Source: Accumulibacter sp.
GTDB taxonomy: Bacteria > Pseudomonadota > Gammaproteobacteria > Burkholderiales > Rhodocyclaceae
Length of the DNA stretch: 33,214 nt
Assembly: GCA_031266435.1 (NCBI GenBank)
Contig: JAISAZ010000025.1
Location: 1 to 33,214, forward strand
Direction: 5' to 3'
How positions within the stretch are numbered: the stretch's first letter is position 1; each line of letters opens with the position of its first letter. Positions 1 to 8,209 of the stretch are shown here, piece after piece. The notes under the pieces are model-generated. The model searched no databases, was not told the origin of the DNA, and worked only from the letters and a program-made list of their open reading frames with translations. The translations under genes and the position numbers were made by a program.

Positions 1-99
1 CTGTTCCGGGGGCATGAAAAGCGAGCTACGCTTGCCGCACGAAGAGAGAGAAGCCGCTACGAGAACGACGACGGCGAGAAAAAGGAATCGGGAGCGCAT
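1..99 (-). CDS. lptM: LptM/LppL-like small lipoprotein, N-terminal part only (runs off the left edge)
   Basis: Reading the minus strand from the ATG at 99-97 gives 33 codons that run off the window edge without a stop. The product starts with basic residues (MRSRF), has a hydrophobic stretch (about residues 5-18) and then a lipobox LSSC with the lipidated Cys at residue 21, followed by GKRSSLFMPPEQ. This is the pattern of the small LptM/LppL (YifL) lipoproteins, which have a short mature chain beginning CG(Q/K)K/R..L; the family assists maturation of the LPS translocon LptD in the outer membrane. In betaproteobacteria this gene usually lies divergent from cyaY and upstream of lysA, which fits the position. 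No clear Shine-Dalgarno is seen. The rest of the gene and lysA would lie outside the window. Confidence 0.72.
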   Translation of the reverse strand, partial: MRSRFLFLAVVVLVAASLSSCGKRSSLFMPPEQ

Positions 100-149
100 G
101 ATCGTTATATGGCAAAATGGTAGCATAAGGAAACGCAGGGTAACACAAG
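100..149. promoter_or_regulatory. Divergent lptM / cyaY promoter region
   Basis: This 50-bp gap between two divergent start codons must hold start signals for both genes. It is AT-rich compared with its surroundings. On the minus strand TTGCCA and TATAAC can be read but are too close together to be a standard -35/-10 pair. No confident promoter can be assigned. Confidence 0.3.
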
Positions 150-452
150 ATGACCGACAAAGAATTCCAAGCCTTGACCGATACGTTTTTCGAGCGGCTC
201 GCCCGCGCGCTCGACGGTTCCGACGCCGACCTCGTTCAGACGGGTTCGGGCGTTTTCGAGATCGAATTTGACAACGCAGAGTCGATCGTCGTCAACCGCC
301 ACGCGCCTTCGCGTGAAATATGGGTCGCCGCCCGATCGGGCGCGCATCATTTCCGGTGGAACGGCGAGGACTGGCGCGATACACGTTCCGACGAAACGAT
401 CCGCGCGGTGCTTTCCGGGATGATTGATCTGAGGACAGAGGACAGAAGATAG
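150..452 (+). CDS. cyaY: Iron donor protein CyaY (bacterial frataxin)
   Basis: The 100-residue product matches frataxin/CyaY in length and order: an acidic N-terminal helix (D/E at residues 3, 5, 11, 15, 22, 25 and 27), then beta-sheet motifs with VNRHAPSREIWVAARSG and FRWNGEDWRDTRS, the hallmark segment of the family. CyaY binds iron and modulates Fe-S assembly on IscS/IscU in the cytosol. It lies divergent from the lptM-like gene and convergent with mrcA. The last seven codons (LRTEDRR) and the TAG stop are encoded by repeat element R1, so the natural C-terminus has probably been replaced or extended. The RBS before the ATG is weak. Confidence 0.93.
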   Translation: MTDKEFQALTDTFFERLARALDGSDADLVQTGSGVFEIEFDNAESIVVNRHAPSREIWVAARSGAHHFRWNGEDWRDTRSDETIRAVLSGMIDLRTEDRR

Positions 453-601
453 AAGACAGAGCGCTCACTGCGTTCGCTTTGTGATCAGTTTCCAGTATTC
501 AGATGTCGGATGGGATGCTCCCTCAGATTACGGATTACGGATTACTGATTACAAAGGCCGAAGGCCGCTCTGTCATCTGTCCTCAGTCCTCTGTCTTCTG
601 G
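430..601. repeat. Composite heptad-repeat hairpin element R1
   Basis: Left arm 431-461 consists of 7-bp units AGGACAG, AGGACAG, AAGATAG, AAGACAG. It is followed by GCGCTCACT/GCGTTCGCT, then TGATCAG-type heptads ending in TATTCAG, a GGATGGGATGCTCC block, four GATTACN heptads (about 528-552), a GGCCGAAGGCC mini-hairpin, and a right arm 568-601 of CTGTCNT heptads that is an imperfect reverse complement of the left arm. It overlaps the last codons of cyaY and stops 3 bp before the mrcA stop codon, filling the whole convergent intergenic space. It could act as a two-way transcript end, but lacks a T-tract. Confidence 0.85.
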
Positions 602-604
602 ATA

Positions 605-2962
605 TCAGGGTGTCACTTCGTGCATATGCTCGCTGATCGCGCGGGCGACCGCGTCGCGCGGCGGCGGGGTTTCGGTGTGTTCTTCCGGCGGCGGGACGTT
701 TTCCTTGTAGATCAACTCCCTGAGCATCGGCTTGTCGGGGTTCAGCGATTCGGCTTCGACCGAGACGAGCCCCGACGGCCGGGGCATGAAGGTTTGCGGA
801 ACGCCCTTGAGCGTCTTGTCCATATAGCCGATCCAGACCGGGAGCGCCGCGCTGCTGCCCGTTTCGCCGCGCCCCATTTTTTTCGGCTTGTCGTAGCCGA
901 TCCACGAGCACGCCGCGACGGTGCGCTGGTAGCCGCAGAACCACGTGTCCATGACGTCGTTCGTCGTCCCGGTCTTTCCGGCGAGGTCGCGCCTCCTGAG
1001 CTGGACAGTCGCGCGCGCCGCCGTGCCGTAGATCGTTACGTCGCGGAGCATGCTGTCCATCAAATAAGCGTTGCGGGGGTCGATGACCTGGATCGACTTG
1101 TCGCCGGCGCCGACCGGCTCCGCCTGCGCGAGCACCTGATCCCTGCTGTCGACGATGCCCTGGACGATATACGGCTGGATACGGTATCCGCCGTTGGCGA
1201 ATACCGAGTACGCCGTGACCATCTGCCAGGGCGTGACGAGGCCGGCGCCGAGCGCCATCGTCAGGACGGGCGGGTGCTTTTCGCCGTCGAAGCCGAAGCG
1301 TGTGATGTAGTCGTGGATGAAGCTGATGTTGCTTTCCTGCAAGAGGCGGATCGAAACCATGTTTTTCGACTTGGCGAGCGCCATCCTGAGGTGGATCGGC
1401 CCTTCGTATTTCCCGTCGTAATTCTTGGGGTCCCACGTCTGGCTTCCCGTGATCGACGCGGGCAGGTTGATCGGCTCGTCGTCGACGATCGTCGCCGGCG
1501 TGAAGCCTTTTTCGAGCGATCCCGAATAAATGAAGGGCTTGAAGCTCGACCCCGGCTGACGCCACGCCTGCGTCGCGTGGTTGAACATGTTGCGGTCGAA
1601 GTCGAAGCCTCCCACGAGCGCGCGAACCGCGCCCGTTTGGGGGTCGACCGAAATGAAGGCGGCTTCGACTTCAGGGCGCTGGACGATGCGCAACTTGTTT
1701 TTTTCGTCGCGTTGTATCCTGACGACGGCACCCTTGCGCAGCCGCTTGTTCGCCGGCGCGTTGTCGCCGGTCATCCGCGCCACGAGTTTCAGGCCCTCGT
1801 CTCGGATTTCGAGGAGTTCGCCTCCGCGCCGATAGAGCTGGACACGGGCAGGTTCGGCTTCTAGGACGACGGCGACGAGCAGGTCTTCTTCGTCGTGAAA
1901 GCTCTGCAGGCGCTCGTCGAGTTTATCGTCCTGCCCCGAAATCGCTTGATTGATTTCGATGAAGGCTTCGGGGCCTCGGTAGCCGTGCCTCAAATCGTAG
2001 TTGATCACGCCCTGGCGGAGGCTTTCGTAGGCCGCTTCCTGATCTTTTTTCAGAATCGTCGTGTAGACGCGGAAACCGTGCGTGTAGACGTCTTCCGGGA
2101 AACGCTCCTGAACCATCTGGCGGGCCATTTCGGCGACGAATTCGGCGTGGACGGGGAAATTGTTCAGACTGTTCGCGTTCCGCTGAACGATCAGGGGCTG
2201 CTTCAGGGCGTCTTCTCTTTGCGTTCTGTCGATGACGCCGATCTCGAGCATTTGGTTGAGGACGTAGGTCTGGCGCTGGCGCGCGAGTTTCGGGTTCGCG
2301 ATCGGGTTGTTTTTCGACGGCGAACTCGGCAGACCCGCGAGCATCGCGGCTTCGGCCAGCGTAACGTCTTTCAGGGGTTTGCCGAAATAAATCTGCGACG
2401 CGGCGGCGAAACCGTAGGCGCGCTGCCCCAAGGATATCTGGTTGATGTATAGTTCCAGAATCTGATCCTTGGTCAGATTGTTTTCTATTTTGAGAGACAG
2501 GAGTATTTCGTACAGTTTGCGGATATAGGTTTTTTCCGGGGAAAGGAAAAAATTCTTCGCGACCTGCTGGGTGATCGTCGAACCGCCTTGGCTTTTTCTT
2601 CCGCGCAGGACGTTGGCGCGGATGGCCCTTGCGATGCTGACCGGGTTGACGCCGCTGTGCTGGTAAAAATGTTTGTCTTCCGCAGCTAAAATGGCCCACT
2701 TCATGACGTCAGGAACGTCCTGCATGCCGACGAGCGCGCGGCGTTCTTCTCCGAATTCGCCGATGAGGAAGCCGTCCGCCGTGTAGACCTTGAGCGGGAT
2801 TTTGGGCCGGTAGTCGGTCAGGATGTCGAGCGAAGGCAGTTTCGGATAGATCAGAGTGGCGACGATGACGACGGCGGAGACGCCCATCACGGTCACTCCG
2901 GCAAGAAAGGCGAGCGGGTAAAGAACCCAGCGGGGGACGACCCGGCGAAAAGTGGCGCGCAA
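605..2962 (-). CDS. mrcA: Penicillin-binding protein 1A (bifunctional glycosyltransferase / transpeptidase)
   Basis: The 785-residue class A PBP polymerises lipid II glycan and cross-links peptides in the periplasm while anchored in the inner membrane. It has an N-terminal membrane segment (about 14-37) and a GT51 domain with the catalytic Glu95 in AAEDKHF and GGSTITQQVAKN at 126-137. After a long insertion typical of PBP1A comes the transpeptidase with nucleophile Ser472 (SSFK, 472-475), SKN at 532-534 and KTGT at 663-666. All key residues are present. The start is TTG at 2962-2960, since no in-frame ATG lies close upstream; no good RBS is visible. In many proteobacteria mrcA is divergent from pilM, as here. 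The stop lies next to repeat R1. Confidence 0.97.
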   Translation of the reverse strand: MRATFRRVVPRWVLYPLAFLAGVTVMGVSAVVIVATLIYPKLPSLDILTDYRPKIPLKVYTADGFLIGEFGEERRALVGMQDVPDVMKWAILAAEDKHFYQHSGVNPVSIARAIRANVLRGRKSQGGSTITQQVAKNFFLSPEKTYIRKLYEILLSLKIENNLTKDQILELYINQISLGQRAYGFAAASQIYFGKPLKDVTLAEAAMLAGLPSSPSKNNPIANPKLARQRQTYVLNQMLEIGVIDRTQREDALKQPLIVQRNANSLNNFPVHAEFVAEMARQMVQERFPEDVYTHGFRVYTTILKKDQEAAYESLRQGVINYDLRHGYRGPEAFIEINQAISGQDDKLDERLQSFHDEEDLLVAVVLEAEPARVQLYRRGGELLEIRDEGLKLVARMTGDNAPANKRLRKGAVVRIQRDEKNKLRIVQRPEVEAAFISVDPQTGAVRALVGGFDFDRNMFNHATQAWRQPGSSFKPFIYSGSLEKGFTPATIVDDEPINLPASITGSQTWDPKNYDGKYEGPIHLRMALAKSKNMVSIRLLQESNISFIHDYITRFGFDGEKHPPVLTMALGAGLVTPWQMVTAYSVFANGGYRIQPYIVQGIVDSRDQVLAQAEPVGAGDKSIQVIDPRNAYLMDSMLRDVTIYGTAARATVQLRRRDLAGKTGTTNDVMDTWFCGYQRTVAACSWIGYDKPKKMGRGETGSSAALPVWIGYMDKTLKGVPQTFMPRPSGLVSVEAESLNPDKPMLRELIYKENVPPPEEHTETPPPRDAVARAISEHMHEVTP

Positions 2963-2994
2963 AGCAGTTTGTCGGAAGAAATGAACGAATTTGG

Positions 2995-3000
2995 ATTATA
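2995..3000 (-). promoter_or_regulatory. Candidate -10 box of mrcA
   Basis: A perfect TATAAT reads on the minus strand 33 bp upstream of the mrcA TTG start. The best upstream match at usual spacing is weak (TTTTCA-like at 3020-3015, 14-bp spacer), so recruitment may depend on an extended -10 or an activator. The call is by inspection only. Confidence 0.45.
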
Positions 3001-3045
3001 AACGTAATTTTGTGTGAAAAAGGTCACGAGAATCGAGAAAAAAGC

Positions 3046-3073
3046 TTTACATGCTCAATGCGTCTGTTATCAT
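3046..3073 (+). promoter_or_regulatory. Sigma70-type promoter of the pilMNOPQ operon
   Basis: TTTACA (3046-3051) and TATCAT (3068-3073) are separated by 16 bp in the AT-rich pilM/mrcA divergent region. The start codon of pilM is 69 bp further on, leaving room for a leader of about 60 nt containing the GGGAG ribosome site (3130-3134). No other candidate in this gap is as good. Confidence 0.6.
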
Positions 3074-3142
3074 CTTAAAGTGAATTATCAATATTGTCGC
3101 TAACTATCAATATTCAAAAGGTTTTTAACGGGAGATATTAAT

Positions 3143-4222
3143 TTGCAGCTCGATCTTTCGTTTCTGAGCGCAAAGTCGCCGCCGCTGATCGGCCTCGACA
3201 TCAGTTCGTCGGCCATAAAGATGGTCGAGTTGTCGAGCGACGGCAAGCAAGGCTATTGCGTCGAGCGCTACGTGGTCGAAATCCTTCCCAGGGACGCGGT
3301 TTCGGACGGGAATATCGTGAATCTGGAAGACGCCGCAGGCGCGGTGCAGCGCGCGTGGAGAAAACTCGGCACGTCGGTCAAGCACGTCGCCGTCGCGATT
3401 CCGGCGTCGCAGGCGATCACGAAGAAAATCATCGTACCCGCCGGTCAGCGCGAGGAGGAACTCGAAGTTCTCGTCGAGTCCGAAGCGAACCAGTACATCC
3501 CGTTTTCTCTCGACGAGGTGAATCTGGACTTTCAGGTGATCGGTCCGGCGGGGTCTCCGCTCGACGAGGTCGAAGTGCTGATCGCCGCTTCGCGCAAGGA
3601 AAAGGTGGAAGACCGCGTCGCTGTCGCCGAGGCGGGCGGTTTGAATCCGATCGTCGTCGACATCGAATCCTACGCCGTCCTCTCGGCTTTCGAACTCGTC
3701 AAAAAACAGCTTCTTCGCGGCGGCAACGGGCAGATCGTCGCGTTGATCACCGTCGGCGCGAACATCATGAGCCTGGTGGTGATGCGCGACGACCAGCAAC
3801 TCTACGTGCGTGACCAGACTTTCGGCGGGAACCAATTGACGCAGGACATCGCGCGGCTGTACGGAAAGACCTTCGACGAGGCCGAAGCGGAAAAGCGCAA
3901 GAATACACTCCCCGAAAATTATGAGTCCGAGCTGCTGAGACCCTTCGTCGAGAATTTTGCGCTCGAAGTCTCACGCGTCCTGCAGTTCTTTTTCACGTCG
4001 ACGCAGTATACGAAACTCGACCACATCGTCCTCGCTGGCGGTTGCGCGATCCTGCCCGGCGTGCGCGCGGCGGTCGCGTCGCGCACGCAGGTCAATACGA
4101 TCATCGCCAACCCCTTCGCCGATATGTCGATGCACAAGCGCGTCCGCGGCAAGGCATTGAAGGCGGACGCGCCGTCCCTGTTGGCGGCGTGCGGTTTGGC
4201 TTTGCGGAGATTCGACGCATGA
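3143..4222 (+). CDS. pilM: Type IV pilus assembly protein PilM
   Basis: The 359-residue actin-like (FtsA/PilM fold) cytoplasmic ATP-binding protein binds the N-terminus of PilN and links the pilus alignment subcomplex to the motor. The family phosphate-binding motif GLDISSSAIKMVEL is at about residues 17-30, and the second ATPase segment LITVGANIMSLVV and the AGGCAILPGV loop near residue 300 are present. The start is TTG at 3143 with GGGAG 8 bp upstream; no ATG fits. It is the first gene of the pilMNOPQ operon, with its TGA stop overlapping the pilN ATG. Length and context are standard. Confidence 0.95.
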   Translation: MQLDLSFLSAKSPPLIGLDISSSAIKMVELSSDGKQGYCVERYVVEILPRDAVSDGNIVNLEDAAGAVQRAWRKLGTSVKHVAVAIPASQAITKKIIVPAGQREEELEVLVESEANQYIPFSLDEVNLDFQVIGPAGSPLDEVEVLIAASRKEKVEDRVAVAEAGGLNPIVVDIESYAVLSAFELVKKQLLRGGNGQIVALITVGANIMSLVVMRDDQQLYVRDQTFGGNQLTQDIARLYGKTFDEAEAEKRKNTLPENYESELLRPFVENFALEVSRVLQFFFTSTQYTKLDHIVLAGGCAILPGVRAAVASRTQVNTIIANPFADMSMHKRVRGKALKADAPSLLAACGLALRRFDA

Positions 4223-4800
4223 TACGAATCAACCTCCTCCCCCATCGCGAAGAAAAACGTCGGGCGAAGCGCCAGCAGTTTTACGGCCTGTGCTGCCTCA
4301 TCCTCATATTGGGCGGCCTGATCGTCTTTCTCGGTTATACGATCATCGACGGCACGATCACGGCGCAGCAAGAGAAGAACGACTTCCTGAAAAGGGAAAT
4401 CCTTGCGCTCGACAAGCAAATCGACCAGATCAAGCGCCTTCGCGAGCAAACGCAGGCGCTTCTTTCCCGCAAGCAGATCATCGAATCGTTACAACGCGAC
4501 CGTTCGAGGGCGGTCCACCTTTTGAGCGAACTCGTCAAGCAGATGCCCGAAGGCATCTACATCCGCTCGGTCAAGCAAACCGACGCGAAGGTGTCGGTGA
4601 ACGGCTTCGCGCAATCGTCCGCGCGCGTCTCGGCGCTGATGCGGAACATCGAGGCGTCGCCTTGGCTCGAAAGGCCGCAGCTCATCGAAGTCAAGGCCTC
4701 CACCGTAGACAGGCGCCGCGTCAATGAATTCAACCTGGACTTCTACATGAAATCCGCAGCCGCTCCCGCGCCCCCGCCTCAGAGAGGAACCCGAAGATGA
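4219..4800 (+). CDS. pilN: Type IV pilus inner-membrane alignment protein PilN
   Basis: The 193-residue protein starts with MIRINLLPHREEKR, the conserved PilN peptide that docks into PilM. One membrane helix (about 21-43) is followed by a periplasmic coiled coil (about 48-85) and a small ferredoxin-like domain that pairs with PilO. I chose the ATG at 4219, which overlaps the pilM stop (ATGA), over the upstream in-frame start at 4042: the 59 extra residues would lie wholly inside pilM and have no PilN similarity. The short Ala/Pro-rich tail ends in an ATGA overlap with pilO. Confidence 0.95.
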   Translation: MIRINLLPHREEKRRAKRQQFYGLCCLILILGGLIVFLGYTIIDGTITAQQEKNDFLKREILALDKQIDQIKRLREQTQALLSRKQIIESLQRDRSRAVHLLSELVKQMPEGIYIRSVKQTDAKVSVNGFAQSSARVSALMRNIEASPWLERPQLIEVKASTVDRRRVNEFNLDFYMKSAAAPAPPPQRGTRR

Positions 4801-5471
4801 ATTTGCCGTCTCTTTCTCTCCCGCAGATCAGTCTCGAATCGATTCGTGACGATTTCCGCAACCTCGACCCCAAGGATATCGGCGCGTGGCCCGCAGTTCC
4901 CCGATTTGGCGTGCTCGCCGCGATTTTCGTCGTGGTTTTGGTGCTCGGGTGGTTTTTGCTCCTCAGCGAGCATTTGAACAACCTCGAAGTCCAGAAAATG
5001 GAAGAAACAAAACTCAGGGAGCAGTACGTTGCCAACAAGACGCAGGCGGTCAACCTCGACCTGTATATGCAGCAACTGACCGAGATGGACCGCACTTTCG
5101 GCGTATTGCTGAAACAACTGCCGAGCAAATCCGAAATCGAATCGCTGTTGATCGAAATCAACCAGTCGGGGATGGGGCGCGGCCTGCAATTCGACCTCTT
5201 CAAACCGACGAACGAAAACGTCCTGGATTTTTACGCCGAACTGCCGATCGCCTTGCGCGTGACGGGGAGCTACCACGACTTCGGCGCGTTCGCCGAGGAC
5301 ATCGGGAAGCTCTCGCGGATCGTGACGCTCGGTAATATCGCGATCAACCAGGTCCCGCAGAAGGAAGGCGTCCTCGTCATGGAAGCCGTGACGAAAACCT
5401 ACCGCTACCTCGACGACAACGAAATCGCCGCCAGGAGAAGGGCCGCGCAGGGGCGGGGAGGACGGCGATGA
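4797..5471 (+). CDS. pilO: Type IV pilus inner-membrane alignment protein PilO
   Basis: The 224-residue bitopic protein has a cytoplasmic N-terminus, one membrane helix (about 38-56), a coiled coil (about 57-90) and a C-terminal periplasmic domain with the segment LPSKSEIESLLIEINQSG near 105-125, typical of PilO. It forms heterodimers with PilN and binds PilP, bridging the inner-membrane platform to the PilQ secretin. It overlaps pilN and pilP by 4 bp each, which indicates translational coupling. The C-terminus is Arg/Gly-rich (RRRAAQGRGGRR). Confidence 0.95.
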   Translation: MNLPSLSLPQISLESIRDDFRNLDPKDIGAWPAVPRFGVLAAIFVVVLVLGWFLLLSEHLNNLEVQKMEETKLREQYVANKTQAVNLDLYMQQLTEMDRTFGVLLKQLPSKSEIESLLIEINQSGMGRGLQFDLFKPTNENVLDFYAELPIALRVTGSYHDFGAFAEDIGKLSRIVTLGNIAINQVPQKEGVLVMEAVTKTYRYLDDNEIAARRRAAQGRGGRR

Positions 5472-5980
5472 AAAGACTCGGCATCGTCGTTTTTTGCGCG
5501 CTGACGGCGGCGTGTTCCGGCGGCGAGCACGAGGATCTGCGGCTCTGGATGGTCGAGGCGACGCGCGACATCAAGGGGAAAGTCACGCCGCTACCGCAGA
5601 TCAATGTCTACGAATCGGCGACCTACGAGGGGACGAATCTTCCCGATCCGTTTTCCGCGAGCCGGATCGGCGGCGAAAAGAAGGTCGGTCGGGGCGTCGA
5701 TCCGGGTAGGGATAACCGGCCGAAGGAGCCGCTAGAATCGTATCCGCTCGAATCGCTGAAATACGTCGGAATTATGGTTAAAGACAAGGTCCCGTACGCC
5801 GTTATCGAAGCGGATGCCTCTTTGTATCAGGTCAAGGTCGGAAACTACATGGGGCAGAATTTCGGGAGCATCGCGAAGATAGAGGAGACGGTGATCACGC
5901 TGAACGAAGTCGTTCAGGACGCCGCCGGCGACTGGGTCGAACGAGAGAGTACGCTGCTATTGCAGGGACAGGAGGGATGA
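5468..5980 (+). CDS. pilP: Type IV pilus lipoprotein PilP
   Basis: The 170-residue lipoprotein has a short signal peptide and lipobox LTAAC with the lipidated Cys at residue 16. The middle region is unstructured, with the conserved DPF segment (NLPDPFSASR), and a C-terminal beta-sandwich domain contains YPLESLKYVG and VKVGNYMGQNFG, the PilP family core. PilP connects PilN/PilO to the periplasmic N-domains of PilQ. It overlaps pilO and pilQ by 4 bp each. Confidence 0.95.
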   Translation: MKRLGIVVFCALTAACSGGEHEDLRLWMVEATRDIKGKVTPLPQINVYESATYEGTNLPDPFSASRIGGEKKVGRGVDPGRDNRPKEPLESYPLESLKYVGIMVKDKVPYAVIEADASLYQVKVGNYMGQNFGSIAKIEETVITLNEVVQDAAGDWVERESTLLLQGQEG

Positions 5981-8118
5981 AAATGAAACATTTCAAACAC
6001 GGTTTGCTCGGTGCGTTTGTCGGGCTTTTCCTGGTCTTCTCGTCGGTGGGCGCGCAGGATCCCGACGTGGGCGCGCCGAATGCGCTCGAAACGATCGGCG
6101 TCGCCCAGCAAGGCGGCGTGCTGAACGTGCGACTCGGATTCAAGGAAGCGCTCACGGTGCCGCCTTCGGGCTTCAGCATTTCGATGCCGGCGCGGATCGC
6201 GCTCGACTTCGATCGTACGACGAACGGCCTCGGAAAAACGAACCAGGTCTATAATCAGGGCGATCTGCGTAGCGTCAACATCGCCTCCGTGGGCGAGCGG
6301 ACGCGCCTCGTCCTGAACCTCAACCGCGCGATGAATTACGAGACCGCGATCGAGGGCAAGACCTTGCTTCTCACGCTGTCGCCGTCGGTCGAAGCCGATT
6401 CCCGGAAGGGCGGTGTCGCGCAGCGCGTCGAGCATTTCGCGCCCGGAGAGCGCTCGACGATCGGGCATAACAGCATTCTCGATATTTCCTTCCGCCGGGG
6501 GCAGGACGGCGAAGGACGGATCACCGTCGATCTCAGCAATCCGAATACCGGGATCGACTTGCGGCAGGAAGGCAAGAACCTCGTCGTCGACTTCATCAAG
6601 ATGACGGTGCCCGATGGCTTGCGGAAACGCCTCGACGTGACCGACTTCGCGACGCCGATCCAGAGCGTGAACACCGTCCAGCACGGCGCGAACGCGCGGA
6701 TGACGGTCGCGTCGTCCGGCCTCTGGGAACACAACGCGTACCAGACCGAAAACCAGTTCGTCATCGAAGTGAAGCCGATCGTCGAGGACCCGAACAAACT
6801 CGTCCAGGGGTCGCGCGGCGGGTATCAGGGCGAGAAGCTGTCGCTGAACTTCCAGAACGTCGACGTGCGCCGCCTCCTGCAGGTCATCGGCGAGTTCACC
6901 GGAATCAACATGGTCGTCAGCGACTCGGTCTCGGGGTCGATCACGCTCGTCCTGAAAGACGTCGCGTGGGATCAGGCGCTCGACATCATCATGCGCCAGA
7001 AGGGTCTCGACATGCGGAAGAACGGTAACGTCATTCTCATTGCGCCGAGGGAGGAGATCAATACGAAGGAAAAGCTCGAATACGAGGCCAAGTCGCAGAT
7101 CAGCGAGCTGGCGCCGATGGTGACCGAAGGCTTTCAGTTGAATTACGTCAAGGGATCGGACTTGCGCCGCGTCCTGATCGACCCGAGGCAGACGCTCCTC
7201 TCGAAGCGCGGGACCGCGCTCGTCGACGAGCGTTCGAACATGATCTTCGTCACCGACGTCCCCGAGCGCGTCGAAAAAATCCGGATGTTGCTCCAAAAGA
7301 TCGACATCCCGGTCCGGCAGGTCATGATTGAAGCGCGGATCGTCGAAGCGACGGATAATTTTTCCAGAGAACTGGGTACGAGACTTCGCTGGGGCGGTAC
7401 CAAGCGGACAGAGGAAGATGGCAGAGTAATATATCAACCGGATAACCCGATGTCAACTGTCGATAAACAAGGCATATTGCCGATAAATAGGGTTCACGGC
7501 GCTGGTTATTCGCAAGGCGGTGGTACGAACCTTCCGGGGGCAAGCCGCCTGTCAAACGGTGGTGCTTTTGCTTTGACTCTGTATAACAGCAACCTCTCAA
7601 AATACCTTAGCGCGGAAATTGCGGCGATCGAAACCGATGGTCGCGGCAAGGTCATCGCAAGTCCGCGCGTCATGACGGCGAACCAGTCCGAGGCGATCAT
7701 CGAGCAAGGCGTCGAAATTCCTTTCCAGCAGGCGACGAGTTCGGGTGCGACGAGCGTCATGTTCAAGAAGGCCAACCTCTCGCTGAAAGTCAAGCCGCAG
7801 ATCACCCCCGACGGGAAGATCACGATGACGCTCGACATCAACAAGGATACTCCAGATTGGGGTAACCGGTATAATGGTATGACTCCGATCAACACCCAGC
7901 ACGTCCAGACTGAAGTCCTGATCGAGAACGGCGGGACGGTCGTGATCGGCGGGATTTTCAAGCAAGATACCGGACAGACCACGAACAAGGTTCCTTTTTT
8001 CGGCGATCTGCCGTATCTGGGTTGGCTGTTCAAAGACAGGACGTGGAACGACAGTAAGAATGAACTCCTCGTCTTCATCACGCCGAGGGTCGTTGTCGAG
8101 AGTCTGGCGATCCGCTGA
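5977..8118 (+). CDS. pilQ: Type IV pilus outer-membrane secretin PilQ
   Basis: The 713-residue secretin forms the outer-membrane gate for the pilus. It has a signal peptide (cleavage likely after SSVGA, about residue 26), two AMIN-type peptidoglycan-binding domains (about 38-130 and 160-265), an STN/N0 domain (KLSLNFQNVDVRRLLQVI, about 287-355), a secretin N-domain (about 375-445) and the C-terminal secretin barrel with SPRVMTANQSEA and VPFFGDLPYLGWLFK. The segment at about residues 463-548 (DNA 7361-7620) is visibly AT-richer and uses different codons, and falls at the variable start of the secretin domain. It is the last gene of the operon and is followed by a terminator. Confidence 0.97.
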   Translation: MKMKHFKHGLLGAFVGLFLVFSSVGAQDPDVGAPNALETIGVAQQGGVLNVRLGFKEALTVPPSGFSISMPARIALDFDRTTNGLGKTNQVYNQGDLRSVNIASVGERTRLVLNLNRAMNYETAIEGKTLLLTLSPSVEADSRKGGVAQRVEHFAPGERSTIGHNSILDISFRRGQDGEGRITVDLSNPNTGIDLRQEGKNLVVDFIKMTVPDGLRKRLDVTDFATPIQSVNTVQHGANARMTVASSGLWEHNAYQTENQFVIEVKPIVEDPNKLVQGSRGGYQGEKLSLNFQNVDVRRLLQVIGEFTGINMVVSDSVSGSITLVLKDVAWDQALDIIMRQKGLDMRKNGNVILIAPREEINTKEKLEYEAKSQISELAPMVTEGFQLNYVKGSDLRRVLIDPRQTLLSKRGTALVDERSNMIFVTDVPERVEKIRMLLQKIDIPVRQVMIEARIVEATDNFSRELGTRLRWGGTKRTEEDGRVIYQPDNPMSTVDKQGILPINRVHGAGYSQGGGTNLPGASRLSNGGAFALTLYNSNLSKYLSAEIAAIETDGRGKVIASPRVMTANQSEAIIEQGVEIPFQQATSSGATSVMFKKANLSLKVKPQITPDGKITMTLDINKDTPDWGNRYNGMTPINTQHVQTEVLIENGGTVVIGGIFKQDTGQTTNKVPFFGDLPYLGWLFKDRTWNDSKNELLVFITPRVVVESLAIR

Positions 8119-8143
8119 GCGGAGCGGGAACTTACGCAACGAG

Positions 8144-8169
8144 AAAGCCGGCTTCCCTGCCGGCTTTTT
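8144..8169 (+). terminator. Intrinsic terminator of the pil operon
   Basis: The stem AAAGCCGGC (8144-8152) pairs perfectly with GCCGGCTTT (8159-8167) around a 6-nt loop, and the T-tract TTTTT runs 8165-8169. It sits 26 bp after the pilQ stop and before aroK, so aroK-aroB is probably transcribed separately. Confidence 0.85.
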
Positions 8170-8197
8170 CGTTTCAGCGATCGATGCGCGCTTGCGG

Positions 8198-8203
8198 TAA
8201 AAT
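8198..8203 (+). promoter_or_regulatory. Candidate -10 box of aroK
   Basis: TAAAAT ends 6 bp before the GTG start of aroK. Transcription from it would begin at or within a few bases of the start codon and give a leaderless or near-leaderless mRNA. No good -35 is seen at 16-18 bp, so the call is tentative. Confidence 0.35.
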
Positions 8204-8209
8204 GCCCGC

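Noticed and set aside
14-271. Plus-strand open frame overlapping the start of cyaY
   Set aside because: Arg-rich, no similarity, and runs over both the lptM start and the cyaY coding region.
4042-4218. Upstream in-frame start for pilN
   Set aside because: The extension lies wholly within pilM in another frame; MIRINLLP at 4219 is the conserved PilN start.
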